Assembly (NCBI GenBank): GCA_965223775.1
Contig: OZ245021.1
Coordinates: 3,844,001-3,908,000, forward strand
Length of the DNA stretch: 64,000 nucleotides
DNA from: JAJDXW01 sp965223775
GTDB taxonomy: Bacteria; Pseudomonadota; Gammaproteobacteria; HK1
Direction: 5' to 3'
The translations under genes and the position numbers were made by a program. Shown here piece after piece: positions 1 through 8,401 of the stretch (its first letter is position 1; each line of letters starts with the position of its first letter). The notes beneath the pieces were generated by a model. That model saw only the letters and a list, made by a program, of their open reading frames with translations, searched no databases and was not told the DNA's origin.

Positions 1-477
1 GGCCACCAGCGAGAGCCCGTCGAGGCAATCGTAGTCGACCGCCCGGTCGTCGACGATCTCGATGGCCGGCGCGAGGGCGGCCACTGCGCCGGCCACCGAA
101 GCGCGCGTGTGCCCCCCGCCGGCGAGATCCGCGGACAGGCGCACCGCGATCTCGGCCTCGATCCCGATACGGACATAGTCGCGGGTGTTCAGGGTGACCG
201 GGCTCCGATACACGTGCGCCTCGTGGATGCCGCCGGCGCACGGATGATCGATGCCCGCGAGGCGCTGCATGACCGGCGTGGTCAGTGCCACCTTCCAGCC
301 GGCGAGCGGCCCGAGTCCGTGCTCCTCGTTGAGCCGCTGCAGGCAGTCCTGGACCGCGTGCGCTTCCTCCAGGCTTCGTGGCCGCAGATCCGCCGGCAGG
401 CCGGTAAACCGCTCTCCTGCCCGGTGCTCGTCGAAGAGGCGGCTTGCCGCGGCCGCGGCGCGCTCCCGGTCGTTCAT
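1..477 (-). CDS. 2-keto-4-pentenoate hydratase family protein (partial, C-terminus outside window)
   Basis: A fumarylacetoacetase-fold hydratase/decarboxylase. These enzymes act on 2-hydroxy-dienoic acids made after aromatic ring cleavage and use a divalent metal. Reading leftwards from ATG at 477, 159 codons are present of about 260 usual for the family. Visible features are the start MNDRERAAAAASRLF, a GWKVALT segment near residue 65 and a GIEAEIAVRL segment near residue 105, which matches the metal-binding Glu region. It lies downstream of the amidohydrolase and the gentisate dioxygenase-like gene on the same strand, so it may be the third gene of a ring-cleavage operon, although a spacer of about 225 bp separates it from the amidohydrolase. 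The exact substrate cannot be read. Confidence 0.8.
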   Translation of the reverse strand, partial: MNDRERAAAAASRLFDEHRAGERFTGLPADLRPRSLEEAHAVQDCLQRLNEEHGLGPLAGWKVALTTPVMQRLAGIDHPCAGGIHEAHVYRSPVTLNTRDYVRIGIEAEIAVRLSADLAGGGHTRASVAGAVAALAPAIEIVDDRAVDYDCLDGLSLVA

Positions 478-703
478 CCGTCGACTCCCAAGCTCTCGGC
501 TCCCAGGACACCCGAAACCGGCCGAATCTCCATCTGCCTATTGTGCACCGTCAGCTCTTCGGATCATCGGCCGCGAGGTCAGGCACTCCCTGACCCCGAC
601 CCGTCCCTCGAACGACCGCCGGACACCCGGTCCTGCGGCCCTCGGACCTGCCGGCCGCATGAAGGCGGGGCCGGTCGAGTCCGTCGCGGGACGGGGACCG
701 GGG

Positions 704-2055
704 TCATCGCGCAACGATGCCCCCGTACTTCGCGATGAACCGGCCCCACGCCGCCTCCGCCGCCGCACCGGCGTCGTCGATCAGGGCGCGCGCATCCGCG
801 GTCCTGAGCTCGAAGTCCTCGACGAGGACCTCACCGTCCACCATCACCAGCTCGACGTCCTTCGAATGCGCGTGGTACACGAGGTTGCGCACCGGGTCGA
901 GGTTCGGGGTCAGCCCGAACCGGCGGTAGTCGAGCATCTGGAGGTCCGCGCGCTTGCCGGGTTCGACGGACCCGATCTCGGCGCTCATCCCGAGCGCCTC
1001 CGCACCGCCCATCGTCGCAAGGCGCAGGACCTCCGGGGACTGCATGACCGTCGGGTCGCCGGTCTTGATCCGGGCGACGCTCACGCACGCCCGCAGCACC
1101 TCGAAGTGGTCCGCGAACATGTTGTCGATGCCGAGCGAGACGGGGATGCCGCGGGACCGGTACTCGACGACCGGCGCGATATGGCCGCGCACCGCGTTCA
1201 TCAGCGGGCAGTGGGCAACGGCGGCCTTCGACGCGGCGAGCACGTCCGGGTCCGAGTCGCCGACGACGTAGCAGTGCGCGCACACCGTTTCCGGGGCGAG
1301 CAGCCCCGCGTCCCGCGCGTACTCGAACGGGCTCTTCCCGTGCAGCCGGCGCATCACCTCGACCTCGTACTCTCCCCACCCGAGGTGGATGCTGGTGCGA
1401 AGACCCATCCGGTCCGCCGCCTCGCGGCTCGCGCGCAGCAGCTCCGGCGAAGAGGAGATCGTCATGTTCGGAGTCATCGCGACCTGGATGCGCCCGCCCC
1501 GCCGTGCCAGTCGTGCGCGAAGTCGATGGCCTGGCGGAGCTGCGCCTCGCGCAACGCCCCGTCGTAGCGGTACTCGTCCTTCGCCATCGCATCCACGTCG
1601 GCGTCGCAGGTCATGATGCCGATGATGCTCCGCACGCCGAGCGATGCGACGAACGGGGCGAAGACGTCGGCCTCCTCTTCCATCTCGAACGTCGTGGTCA
1701 CCCCGCTTGTCAGGAGCTCCGCGTAGGTGAGGGACCCGACCGCGAGCCGCTCCTCGCGCGTCGCGACGGTCGCCATCGGAAAGTACTGGCCGGTCACGCA
1801 GCCGAGCCCCAGGTCCTCGGCGCGCCCCCGGAAGAAGGTGTTGCCGACGTGGTTGTGGGTGCTGACGAAGCCGGGCAGCACGACCTTGCCGGCGCCGTCG
1901 ATGACCCGCGTGGCCCCCGCGTGCGCCGACTCGATCCCGGCGCTCGGCCCCACCGCCGCGATGCGGCCGTCCTCGACGTACACCGCACCGTCCTCGATGA
2001 CCCGATCCCCGGCATCGACGGTGAGGACGGTGGCGTTCCTGATGAGCAGACTCAT
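704..2055 (-). pseudogene. amidohydrolase family protein (SsnA/atrazine-chlorohydrolase-like), one frameshift
   Basis: A zinc-type amidohydrolase, the superfamily that deaminates or dechlorinates heterocyclic and guanine-like substrates. The start is ATG 2055, preceded by a GGAGGGAGAG ribosome site. The N-terminal half carries the HxH metal motif (STHNHVGN). The C-terminal half carries the His of CAHCYVVGD and the Asp of SLGIDNMF. The halves are in different frames: the first runs through DFAHDWHGG and the second resumes at GRIQVAMTPN near 1500. Adding one G to the G-rich run at about 1494-1503 restores a 450-residue protein of normal length. The lesion may be an assembly error or a real recent mutation. 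The gene lies about 97 bp downstream of the gentisate dioxygenase-like gene. Confidence 0.75.
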
Positions 2056-2152
2056 GTCTCTCCCTCCACCCGCGCACTGCGCCGGGATCGGACTCGCAGC
2101 AATTCCGCGCCCCGCCATCCGGGGCCGACGACCCGGCATCCCGAAAAAGCCG

Positions 2153-3295
2153 TCACCAGTCGATGACCTCCTGGTGGCCGCGGTTCTCTTCGAGCACCTC
2201 CTCGCGCCACAGCGCGAGACTCTTCATCATCGGCGAGTCGTTGAACGAGAAGAGAAACGCCTCGTCGGTTTCCGAAGCGTTGGCATGCTCGTGGAGGGAC
2301 CAGGACGGAACGCAGAACACGTCGTCCTCCTTCCAGTCGAAGCGCTTTCCGTCGATGACCGAGTATCCGCTTCCCTGGGCGGCGGTGTAGACCACGCTCC
2401 CGGTATGCCGGTGCGCCCTCGTGTGCTCGCCGGGGCGCAGCATCTGCATCTGCACTCCGATCGTCGGCATTACCGGGCCGCCGGTCGCGGGATTGACGAA
2501 GTCCATGATGACTCCGTCGCACGGAGAGCCGTCCGTCACCCGCGCAAGGTTGCGGAGCGCCTCCTCCGACCTCGCCCACGGATAGTAGCTGAGCGGCGAG
2601 TAAGGACGGTCCCAGCGCGTGTCGGCCGGGATCATGCCGCCCACCCCGTACATCGCATGCGAGGCATTGACCGAAGTCGTCGGCGTCTGCCGGAGCTCGG
2701 GGTGGACCCGGTAGAACGGGCACTCGAGGGCGTGGATGAGCGGGATGTCGAGCCCGTCCTGCCACACGACCGGGGTGTCGGACTCGGGCCGCACGCCGTG
2801 GTCGTGCCACGATCCGGAGGGCGTGAGAAGGAAGTCCTTCGGCCGCACGTGCAGGACCTCGCCGTCCACGACCGTGTAGCCGCCCTCCCCCTCGATCACG
2901 AAGCGAAGCGCGGAGAACGTGTGTTCGTGGGCCGAGAGCGCCTCGCCGGGCAGCATCACCTGGAGCCCGGAGAACAGCCAGCCGCAGGTCGCCCGCTGCC
3001 GCTTGCGTTCCGGGTTGACCAGCATGATGACGCGCCGCGCCGCATCTTCAGCCGTCACCAGCTCCGTCGCCTTCATGACCTTGGGCCGGAGATCGTCGTA
3101 GGCCCACTTCATGGGCCGCGAGCTGGAGGTGGGATGCTCGGGCTCGAGCGCGTTGAGCACGGTCCAGAGCGCGCCCGCCTCGTGCGCTTCGAGCTCCCGG
3201 TAAAAGGCGCGCAGCCGGTCGTCGTCGCGGACCTTCGCCCGGCCGGCCATCGGGTCGAGCGCCGCCGTTTCCCGGGCTGCCTTGGTCGCGGTCAT
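2153..3295 (-). CDS. gentisate 1,2-dioxygenase-like bicupin
   Basis: A two-cupin ring-cleaving dioxygenase of 380 aa. Known members use Fe(II) and O2 to open gentisate to maleylpyruvate; relatives act on salicylate or 1-hydroxy-2-naphthoate. The N-terminal cupin has the HxH...E pattern in SAHEHTFSALRFVIEG. The second cupin has RAHRHTGSVVYTAAQG and SWSLHEHAN. The start ATG 3295 was chosen for its GGAGGG site eight bases upstream; ATG 3328 is an in-frame alternative. It is the first gene of a leftward operon, divergent from the alpha/beta hydrolase. The shared spacer holds inverted repeats that could carry regulation. Family assignment is strong; gentisate as the true substrate is inferred. Confidence 0.85.
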   Translation of the reverse strand: MTATKAARETAALDPMAGRAKVRDDDRLRAFYRELEAHEAGALWTVLNALEPEHPTSSSRPMKWAYDDLRPKVMKATELVTAEDAARRVIMLVNPERKRQRATCGWLFSGLQVMLPGEALSAHEHTFSALRFVIEGEGGYTVVDGEVLHVRPKDFLLTPSGSWHDHGVRPESDTPVVWQDGLDIPLIHALECPFYRVHPELRQTPTTSVNASHAMYGVGGMIPADTRWDRPYSPLSYYPWARSEEALRNLARVTDGSPCDGVIMDFVNPATGGPVMPTIGVQMQMLRPGEHTRAHRHTGSVVYTAAQGSGYSVIDGKRFDWKEDDVFCVPSWSLHEHANASETDEAFLFSFNDSPMMKSLALWREEVLEENRGHQEVIDW

Positions 3296-3344
3296 GGGGT
3301 CACCCTCCGGAACTGCCGTCGCATCCATCGTCGATCCTGATTCC

Positions 3345-3501
3345 GCACAAGACTCAGGTTGGGAGCACGCGATTCCCGGGATCGCCACCTTTCAGGGACC
3401 GTGGCCCTCCTGGGAGCGAGGGCTTGCAGCCCGCGGGCGGTCCATGCGGGCTGCAAGCCCGCGCTCCCGGGAAGGCGGCGGCCCCAACCTGAGCTTCGTG
3501 C
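3345..3501. repeat. nested inverted repeat element in divergent promoter region
   Basis: Two inverted repeats are nested. The inner arms 3412-3434 and 3446-3468 are 23 nt with one mismatch around an 11-nt loop; their core reads GGCTTGCAGCCCGC and its complement. The outer arms 3345-3363 and 3483-3501 match at 16 of 19 positions, including a perfect 11-nt stretch (CTCAGGTTGGG at 3353-3363, complement at 3483-3493). The whole could fold into a cruciform of about 157 nt. Inner repeats of this kind resemble REP-like elements. The outer arms suggest a miniature mobile element or a transcriptional insulator between the two divergent operons. Confidence 0.7.
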
Positions 3502-3512
3502 GCAGTCAGGTA

Positions 3513-3525
3513 GTAGATTGTCTAC
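3513..3525. promoter_or_regulatory. operator-like palindrome upstream of alpha/beta hydrolase
   Basis: GTAGATTGTCTAC is a perfect 5-bp inverted repeat with a 3-bp centre, set in an AT-richer stretch about 40 bp before the hydrolase start. It resembles half-sites used by GntR/FCD-type regulators. No such regulator is encoded nearby in the window, so the assignment is only a suggestion. Confidence 0.35.
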
Positions 3526-3562
3526 TCTACTCCCGGTACGGCTCAAGCGATGGAGGACCGAG

Positions 3563-5548
3563 GTGGGACTGACGCGAATCGAGATTGCGCGGCGCGAGCC
3601 GTTCGACGGCGGCCGGGCATTCGGAGACGGAGGACCCTACGAGCGAATCGACGCCGTCGCCCACTACGCGGTGGATCCGGTCCACCCGGCCAACGCGGGC
3701 ATCGTCGACCTCGACCGGGCCGAGCGGGACGGGGACGCGATGGTGCGCTTCAGCGGGGACGCGACCTTCCTGGTGCCGGTCGAGCCGGCGCGGGCCAACC
3801 GCGCGCTGCTGCTGGAGGTGCCGAACCGGGGCAATCGGATCGCGATGCGATCGTTCAACCAGGCGCCGTTCGACCTCATGCCGACCGACGAGATCACCCC
3901 CGGGGACGGCTTCCTGCTCGAACGGGGGTGGTGCATCGCGTGGTGCGGATGGCAGTGGGACGTCCCCCACCCGTCGGTGCGCCTGGGGCTTCGCGCCCCC
4001 ACCGTCCCGCTCGCGAAGCGCACTCCGGCCGGCCGGATGCAGCTTCGCATCCAGCCGGACCGAGCCGCCGACACCTTCGCGCTCACCGACCACCACGTCG
4101 GCTCGGTCGGCAACCATGCGCCAATCCCGGCCCTCGACCCGGCCGATCCCGGCGCCGCGCTCTGGGTGCGCGAGCACCTGTTCGATGCGCCCGCGCGCAT
4201 CCCGCGCGAGCAATGGTCGTTCGCCCGCCGGGAGGGAGATTCGACGATCCCCGACCCGGGCCGGGTCTCGCTCGCGGGCGGCTTCGAGCCCGGCCGCATC
4301 TACGACCTCGTCTACACCCCGGCCGAATGCCCGGTGGTCGGGGCCGGACTGCTCGCGGTGCGCGACCTCGCGGCCTGGACGCGCGCGAGCGAGGACTCAC
4401 CGGCGGCCGGCCGCGTCGACCACGTGGTGGCGGAAGGGGTCTCGCAGTGCGGCCGGTTCCTGCGGACCTTCCTCCATGCCGGGCTCAATCGCGACGAGGC
4501 GGGCAAACCGGTATTCGATGGGGTGCTCGTCCACGTCGCGGGCGGGCGGCGCGGCGAGTTCAACCACCGCTACGGACAGCCTTCCGTACAGCCCACCCCG
4601 AGTCTCGGGCACCGCTTCCCGTTTGCCGACGAGCCCCAGACGGACCCTCGCTCGGGGCGCCGGGCGGGGCTGCTCGACCGGCTGCGCGCGGCCGGCGGCG
4701 TGCCGAAGATCGTCTACACCGATACGTCGTCGGAGTACTGGCGGGGCGACGCCGCGCTCGCCCATTGCGACCTCGAGTCCGGGTCCGGCATCGAGCCGCC
4801 CCCCGAGGTCCGGCGCTATCTCTTCGCAAGCGCGCAGCACGGTCCCGGGACCGTGCCGTTCACGGACCGGAGCATGTTCGGGAGCCATGGGGCGAACCGG
4901 TTGAACGTCGTCGACTACCGGCCGCTCTTTCGCGCCGCGCTCGAGAACCTGCGGGCGTGGGTCGCGGGCGGCATCGAGCCTCCCGAGAGCGTGTTCCCGC
5001 GTGAAGCGGATGCGACCGCGGCGCCGCGCGAGGCGGTGCTCCGCGCGCTCTCCGCCGTTCCCGGCGTGGCGCTGCCCCGCGCGGACCGGCTCGCGTCGCT
5101 CGCGCCCATGGATCTCGGGGAGCACGCCGACCGGGGGGTTCCGGCCCTCCCCGCCCGGTTCGCCGGCGAGCCGTATCCGTCGCCCGTCTCCGCCGTCGAT
5201 GCGTGCGGAAACGAGCTTGGCGGGATCCGGATGCCGGACGTGGAGGTCCCGGTTGCAACCCATACCGGGTTCAACCCGCGCTACCCCGATAGCGGCGGCG
5301 AGGGCCAAATCCTCGAGTACCTCGGCTCGACGGTGCCGCTCGCCCGCACCGCCGCCGCCCGGGCGGACGCCTCCGATCCGCGCCCGTCCCTCGCCGAGCG
5401 CTACGCGAGCCGCGATGCGTACCTCGCCGAGGTGCGGGCCGCGGCGCAACGCCTCGTCGAGGGCCGGTATCTGCTCGCCGAGGACATCGAACTGTGCGTC
5501 GCGCTCGCCGCCGAACGCTACGACGCGGTCGCCGGCCTCGACGCCTGA
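3563..5548 (+). CDS. alpha/beta hydrolase domain-containing protein (PF20091-like)
   Basis: A 661-residue protein of the large alpha/beta hydrolase-domain family whose members are mostly uncharacterised. Its nucleophile region is GVSQCGRFLRTFLHAGLN near residue 295, giving the Gly-x-Ser-Gln elbow. The family-typical VHVAGGRRGEFNHRYGQPS follows. GTG 3563 was chosen as start because GGAGG lies six bases upstream; the open frame extends farther upstream only into the repeat-containing spacer. No signal peptide is evident from this start. It is transcribed divergently from the ring-cleavage operon, so it may hydrolyse an ester or lactone feeding that pathway. That role is inference from position only. 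Confidence 0.8.
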   Translation: MGLTRIEIARREPFDGGRAFGDGGPYERIDAVAHYAVDPVHPANAGIVDLDRAERDGDAMVRFSGDATFLVPVEPARANRALLLEVPNRGNRIAMRSFNQAPFDLMPTDEITPGDGFLLERGWCIAWCGWQWDVPHPSVRLGLRAPTVPLAKRTPAGRMQLRIQPDRAADTFALTDHHVGSVGNHAPIPALDPADPGAALWVREHLFDAPARIPREQWSFARREGDSTIPDPGRVSLAGGFEPGRIYDLVYTPAECPVVGAGLLAVRDLAAWTRASEDSPAAGRVDHVVAEGVSQCGRFLRTFLHAGLNRDEAGKPVFDGVLVHVAGGRRGEFNHRYGQPSVQPTPSLGHRFPFADEPQTDPRSGRRAGLLDRLRAAGGVPKIVYTDTSSEYWRGDAALAHCDLESGSGIEPPPEVRRYLFASAQHGPGTVPFTDRSMFGSHGANRLNVVDYRPLFRAALENLRAWVAGGIEPPESVFPREADATAAPREAVLRALSAVPGVALPRADRLASLAPMDLGEHADRGVPALPARFAGEPYPSPVSAVDACGNELGGIRMPDVEVPVATHTGFNPRYPDSGGEGQILEYLGSTVPLARTAAARADASDPRPSLAERYASRDAYLAEVRAAAQRLVEGRYLLAEDIELCVALAAERYDAVAGLDA

Positions 5549-5635
5549 GCGCGCCCGCCGCGACTCCGGCGTTCGAGGAATCGTCGCACCGAGAGGCGTA
5601 TGATCCGCCACGCAATTCAGGGAGGGGGAGCCAAC

Positions 5636-6331
5636 ATGGGGGCCGCAGAGAACTCTTCTTCGGCGAGCCGAGAAACCGGCGATCCCATCCGGTGGCGGAT
5701 GGCCGGAGACTGGTGGGACCTTTGCAACTGCGCCATCGGCTGCCCGTGCAATTTCGGATCGGACCCGACCCTCGGCTACTGCGAGGGTGTGCTGACCTGG
5801 TTGATTCGCGAAGGACATTACGGTGACGTGCGGCTTGACGCAGGCTTGGCCGTAGTCCTCATCATTCGTTTCGAGGGCAATGCCCTGGAGAAGAATCGCG
5901 AATTCGGCTTCCTGATCGACGACCGCGCCGACGACGCGCAGCGCGACGCGCTCGAAGCGATCGTTACCGGCCGGGCGGGCGGGATCTTCAGGGCATGGCG
6001 GGACCTGACCATACAGCTCGACGGCGTCGAGTTCGTGCCGATGAAGGTCAGCCACAACGATGAACAATGGAGGGTCGAGGTGCCCGGACTGGTGGATGGC
6101 CTGGGAGGCCCGTACCGCAAGTACATGGTGCCGGAGAACGATACCTGCCGGATCTACAATGCTCCTCGACCCGAAGTGACTCCCGGCTACCTCACTCTCG
6201 GCCACGCGCTGCGAAACATCGTCACCGGCGCATTCGGCCGCAACTGGGATTGGTCCCGGCGCTCGTCAAAGCACATCGCGTTCGACCTGCAAGGGCCTGA
6301 CGCGTTCTCCTGGCGCAAGCCATTGTCATAG
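5636..6331 (+). CDS. DUF1326 domain-containing protein
   Basis: A 231-aa protein of unknown function. The DUF1326 signature is clear: W-x-x-x-x-x-CNCAIGCPCNF near residues 30-40, then DPTLGYCEG. The clustered Cys residues suggest metal or redox chemistry. ATG 5636 follows a GGGAGGGGGAG ribosome site; an upstream ATG at 5600 lacks one. The next gene is a DUF2182 membrane protein 32 bp downstream. These two families are recurrent neighbours, so they probably form a functional pair. The substrate is unknown. Confidence 0.85.
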   Translation: MGAAENSSSASRETGDPIRWRMAGDWWDLCNCAIGCPCNFGSDPTLGYCEGVLTWLIREGHYGDVRLDAGLAVVLIIRFEGNALEKNREFGFLIDDRADDAQRDALEAIVTGRAGGIFRAWRDLTIQLDGVEFVPMKVSHNDEQWRVEVPGLVDGLGGPYRKYMVPENDTCRIYNAPRPEVTPGYLTLGHALRNIVTGAFGRNWDWSRRSSKHIAFDLQGPDAFSWRKPLS

Positions 6332-6363
6332 TCCGACACGCCGTCGGACGCGGCCAAGTCCCC

Positions 6364-7308
6364 ATGTCTCAGAGGTTCCAGATCCCTGCCGGTCTGGCCG
6401 TCCGGGACAAGTTCGTGATCGGCTGCGGGCTGTTGGCCGTCTGCGGGCTCGCGTGGACGATGATGGGGTGGCAGGCGAGCGCCCTGATGCCGGTGGACGC
6501 GAGCGGCGCCGCGGCAACGGGCATGGTCGAGCCGCCGTCCGTCCTGATCGATTTCGCCCTCATCTACCTGATGTGGGTCGTGATGATGGTGGCGATGATG
6601 GTGCCCGGCGCAAGCCCGATGATCGCCGTGTTCGCGGCGATCAATCGCCAACGGCGCCAGGAAGGCACTCCATACGTGGGCACCGCGGTCTTTCTCGTTG
6701 GCTATCTCGTCGCGTGGTCCGTGTTCAGCGTTGCGGCAACCATCGTGCACTTGTCGCTGGAGACGACCGGACTGCTGACGCCGATGATGGCATCGGCTTC
6801 GACGACCCTGTCCGCCGTGCTGTTTGCCGCTGCCGGCCTCTATCAGTGGACGCCACTGAAGGATGTCTGTCTCAGGCACTGCCGCACACCGATCGGATTT
6901 GTCCTGACCGAGTGGCGAGACGGCGCCGCCGGCGCGATCGTCATGGGCATTCGCCACGGGCTCTACTGCATCGGTTGCTGCGTCGCGATCATGGGATTGC
7001 TGTTTGCCGTGGCGATCATGGATCTGCGCTGGGTAGCGACGATCACCGTTCTCGTCACGCTGGAAAAGCTGCTGCCGCGACCACGGTTCTGGCGCCATCT
7101 GATTGGGGCGATCTTCATGGGCGCCGCTTGCGCCTTCGCGTTGGGTTGGGCCGCCGCGCAGGGAATGCACACGGGGTCGTCGACGTCGACGGCTTCATCG
7201 GCAACGGTTGCCTGTTCCGCCCCGCAATTCGAGGTCGCCCTCCCCTCGTCTCCAGTCAATGGGAAATGCGGACAGGGACGGTCATGTTCTGCATCAGGCT
7301 GCGCGTAG
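6364..7308 (+). CDS. DUF2182 integral membrane protein
   Basis: A 314-aa multi-spanning protein. The family motifs are present: WVVMMVAMMVPGASPM (residues 73-88), QWTPLKDVCLRHC near residue 160, and GIRHGLYCIGCCVAIM near residue 197. The last two resemble metal-binding Cys/His sites in the membrane, and the family has been described as predicted metal-binding. The C-terminal 30 residues carry four more Cys (ACS, KCG, SCSASGC), a tail not typical of the core domain. It follows the DUF1326 gene and is likely co-transcribed. Function is unknown; handling of a metal or a thiol redox partner is a guess. Confidence 0.85.
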   Translation: MSQRFQIPAGLAVRDKFVIGCGLLAVCGLAWTMMGWQASALMPVDASGAAATGMVEPPSVLIDFALIYLMWVVMMVAMMVPGASPMIAVFAAINRQRRQEGTPYVGTAVFLVGYLVAWSVFSVAATIVHLSLETTGLLTPMMASASTTLSAVLFAAAGLYQWTPLKDVCLRHCRTPIGFVLTEWRDGAAGAIVMGIRHGLYCIGCCVAIMGLLFAVAIMDLRWVATITVLVTLEKLLPRPRFWRHLIGAIFMGAACAFALGWAAAQGMHTGSSTSTASSATVACSAPQFEVALPSSPVNGKCGQGRSCSASGCA

Positions 7309-7440
7309 CCCGGCCCAACCAGACGCAACATTACGCGTAAATCATGATGTAGCGATACGCGTCTTTCGCGCACAAGGTATGCGAACAGACACCGAAGGCG
7401 CTCGCCCGGCGTACCCATCCGGCAGTACCGCGGGACGTGA

Positions 7441-7835
7441 GGTCCGATCCCGCGGGTCCGGCTCGGCCACGCGCCGACGCCGCTCGATCCCGCGCCGAAC
7501 CTGGGCGCGGCGCTCGGCATCGAGCTCTGGATCAAGCGGGACGACTGCACCGGGCTCGCGTTCGGCGGCAACAGGGTGCGCCAGCTCGAGTTCCACTTCG
7601 GCGAGGCCCAGGCGCGCGGCGCGGACACGGTGCTGGTGATCGGGGCGGTGCAGTCGAACCTGGTGCGCATTGCCGCCGCCGGCGCACGCCGTCTCGGGAT
7701 GGAGGCCCACATCCAGCTCGAGGACCGGGTGGCGGACGGGGGGAGACTTGCTGCATCTCCGGCAACCTGCTCCTCGACCGGGTGCTGGGCGCACCCCTGC
7801 ACGCGTACCGGGTGGGCGAGGACAAGGCGGCGGCG
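7441..7835 (+). pseudogene. D-cysteine desulfhydrase / ACC deaminase family fragment
   Basis: A PLP-enzyme remnant. Frame 1 reads RVRLGHAPTPLDPAPNLG, then IELWIKRDDCTGLAFGGNRVR containing the PLP lysine region, then VIGAVQSNLVR and the start of LEDRV. A frameshift near 7742 moves the match to a second frame, SGNLLLDRVLGAPLHAYRVGED. Homology stops at about 7835 inside a GGC-repeat, where a LysR fragment on the other strand begins. There is no start codon (TGA at 7438 is in frame), and roughly the last two thirds of a normal 330-aa protein are missing. It is non-functional. Confidence 0.85.
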
Positions 7836-7933
7836 GCGGTGACGCCGAGCTCCTTGCCGGCGAGGGCGAAGCTCTGGTGCCGGGCGGCGGCCTCGAAGAA
7901 GCGCAGGCTTTCGAGCGGCGGCAGGGATATCAC
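7831..7933 (-). pseudogene. LysR-family regulator, N-terminal fragment
   Basis: About 34 codons read leftwards from GTG 7933: LPPLESLRFFEAAARHQSFA, then GKELGVTAAA. This is the first helix and helix-turn-helix start of a GcvA-type LysR regulator. It should continue with a recognition helix, but at about 7831 the sequence becomes the reverse complement of the PLP-enzyme remnant. The junction lies in a GGCGGCGGCGG tract common to both, which suggests a microhomology-mediated rearrangement. Confidence 0.8.
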
Positions 7934-7964
7934 GGATTCGGACGCCAGGAGCCATCGGGTTGGA

Positions 7965-8165
7965 GCTAGATAAATACATAGTTCGTATTTGCAAAAAATA
8001 TATCTTTCCGAAATGCCTCCCGGCAGAGCCTCGACGCAGTGCCGTGTTGCCCTTGTGGGCGTACATCGAAGGGGTTCCCAAGCGTAAAACGAGCGGACTC
8101 ATTGATAAAATATTATTTGTTATAAAGAGAAAAAATCGATAGTTGCAGCCGTTTAAAAGAGGTAT
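7965..8165. other. AT-rich intergenic patch
   Basis: This stretch is visibly AT-rich against very GC-rich surroundings, with runs such as TTTGCAAAAAATATATC and GATAAAATATTATTTG. A 60-codon open frame crosses it (7960-8142), but its composition looks random and it matches no family I recognise. It may be inserted foreign DNA or a promoter region for the downstream cotransporter. Confidence 0.5.
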
Positions 8166-8257
8166 GATTCGGCCCCGTCAGCGGTGTGCCATGGATGCCG
8201 CTGACACCAAGGGGCGCGAATCGGGAGCGACACGGCAATGGGTACGATCTGTGCGAA

Positions 8258-8401
8258 GTGGTGCGGCTCGCGGGCTTCGGGACGTTTGCGGCGAAGGGCC
8301 GGCCGGCGCGCAAGGGCCGCCATCCGCGGACCGGCGCGTCCATCGCCGTGCCGGCGTCGAAGGCGGTGAGGTTCCGGGTACCGGAATCGCCTGATCCATG
8401 A
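8258..8401 (+). pseudogene. HU/IHF-type DNA-binding protein, C-terminal arm fragment
   Basis: The frame reads VRLAGFGTFAAKGRPARKG, then RHPRTGASIAVPASKAVRFR. This is the beta-arm and C-terminal half of an HU-family protein (GFGTF...R..R.GRNP.TG...IPAS). The N-terminal dimerisation helices are missing. Upstream in-frame codons from ATG 8186 do not resemble HU, so this is a truncated copy. Its stop codon TGA at 8399-8401 overlaps the ATG at 8398 of the cotransporter gene. Confidence 0.75.

Noticed and set aside
7960..8142. Possible 60-aa gene in the AT-rich patch
   Set aside because: No ribosome site, no family similarity and composition follows the AT-rich DNA rather than codon structure.
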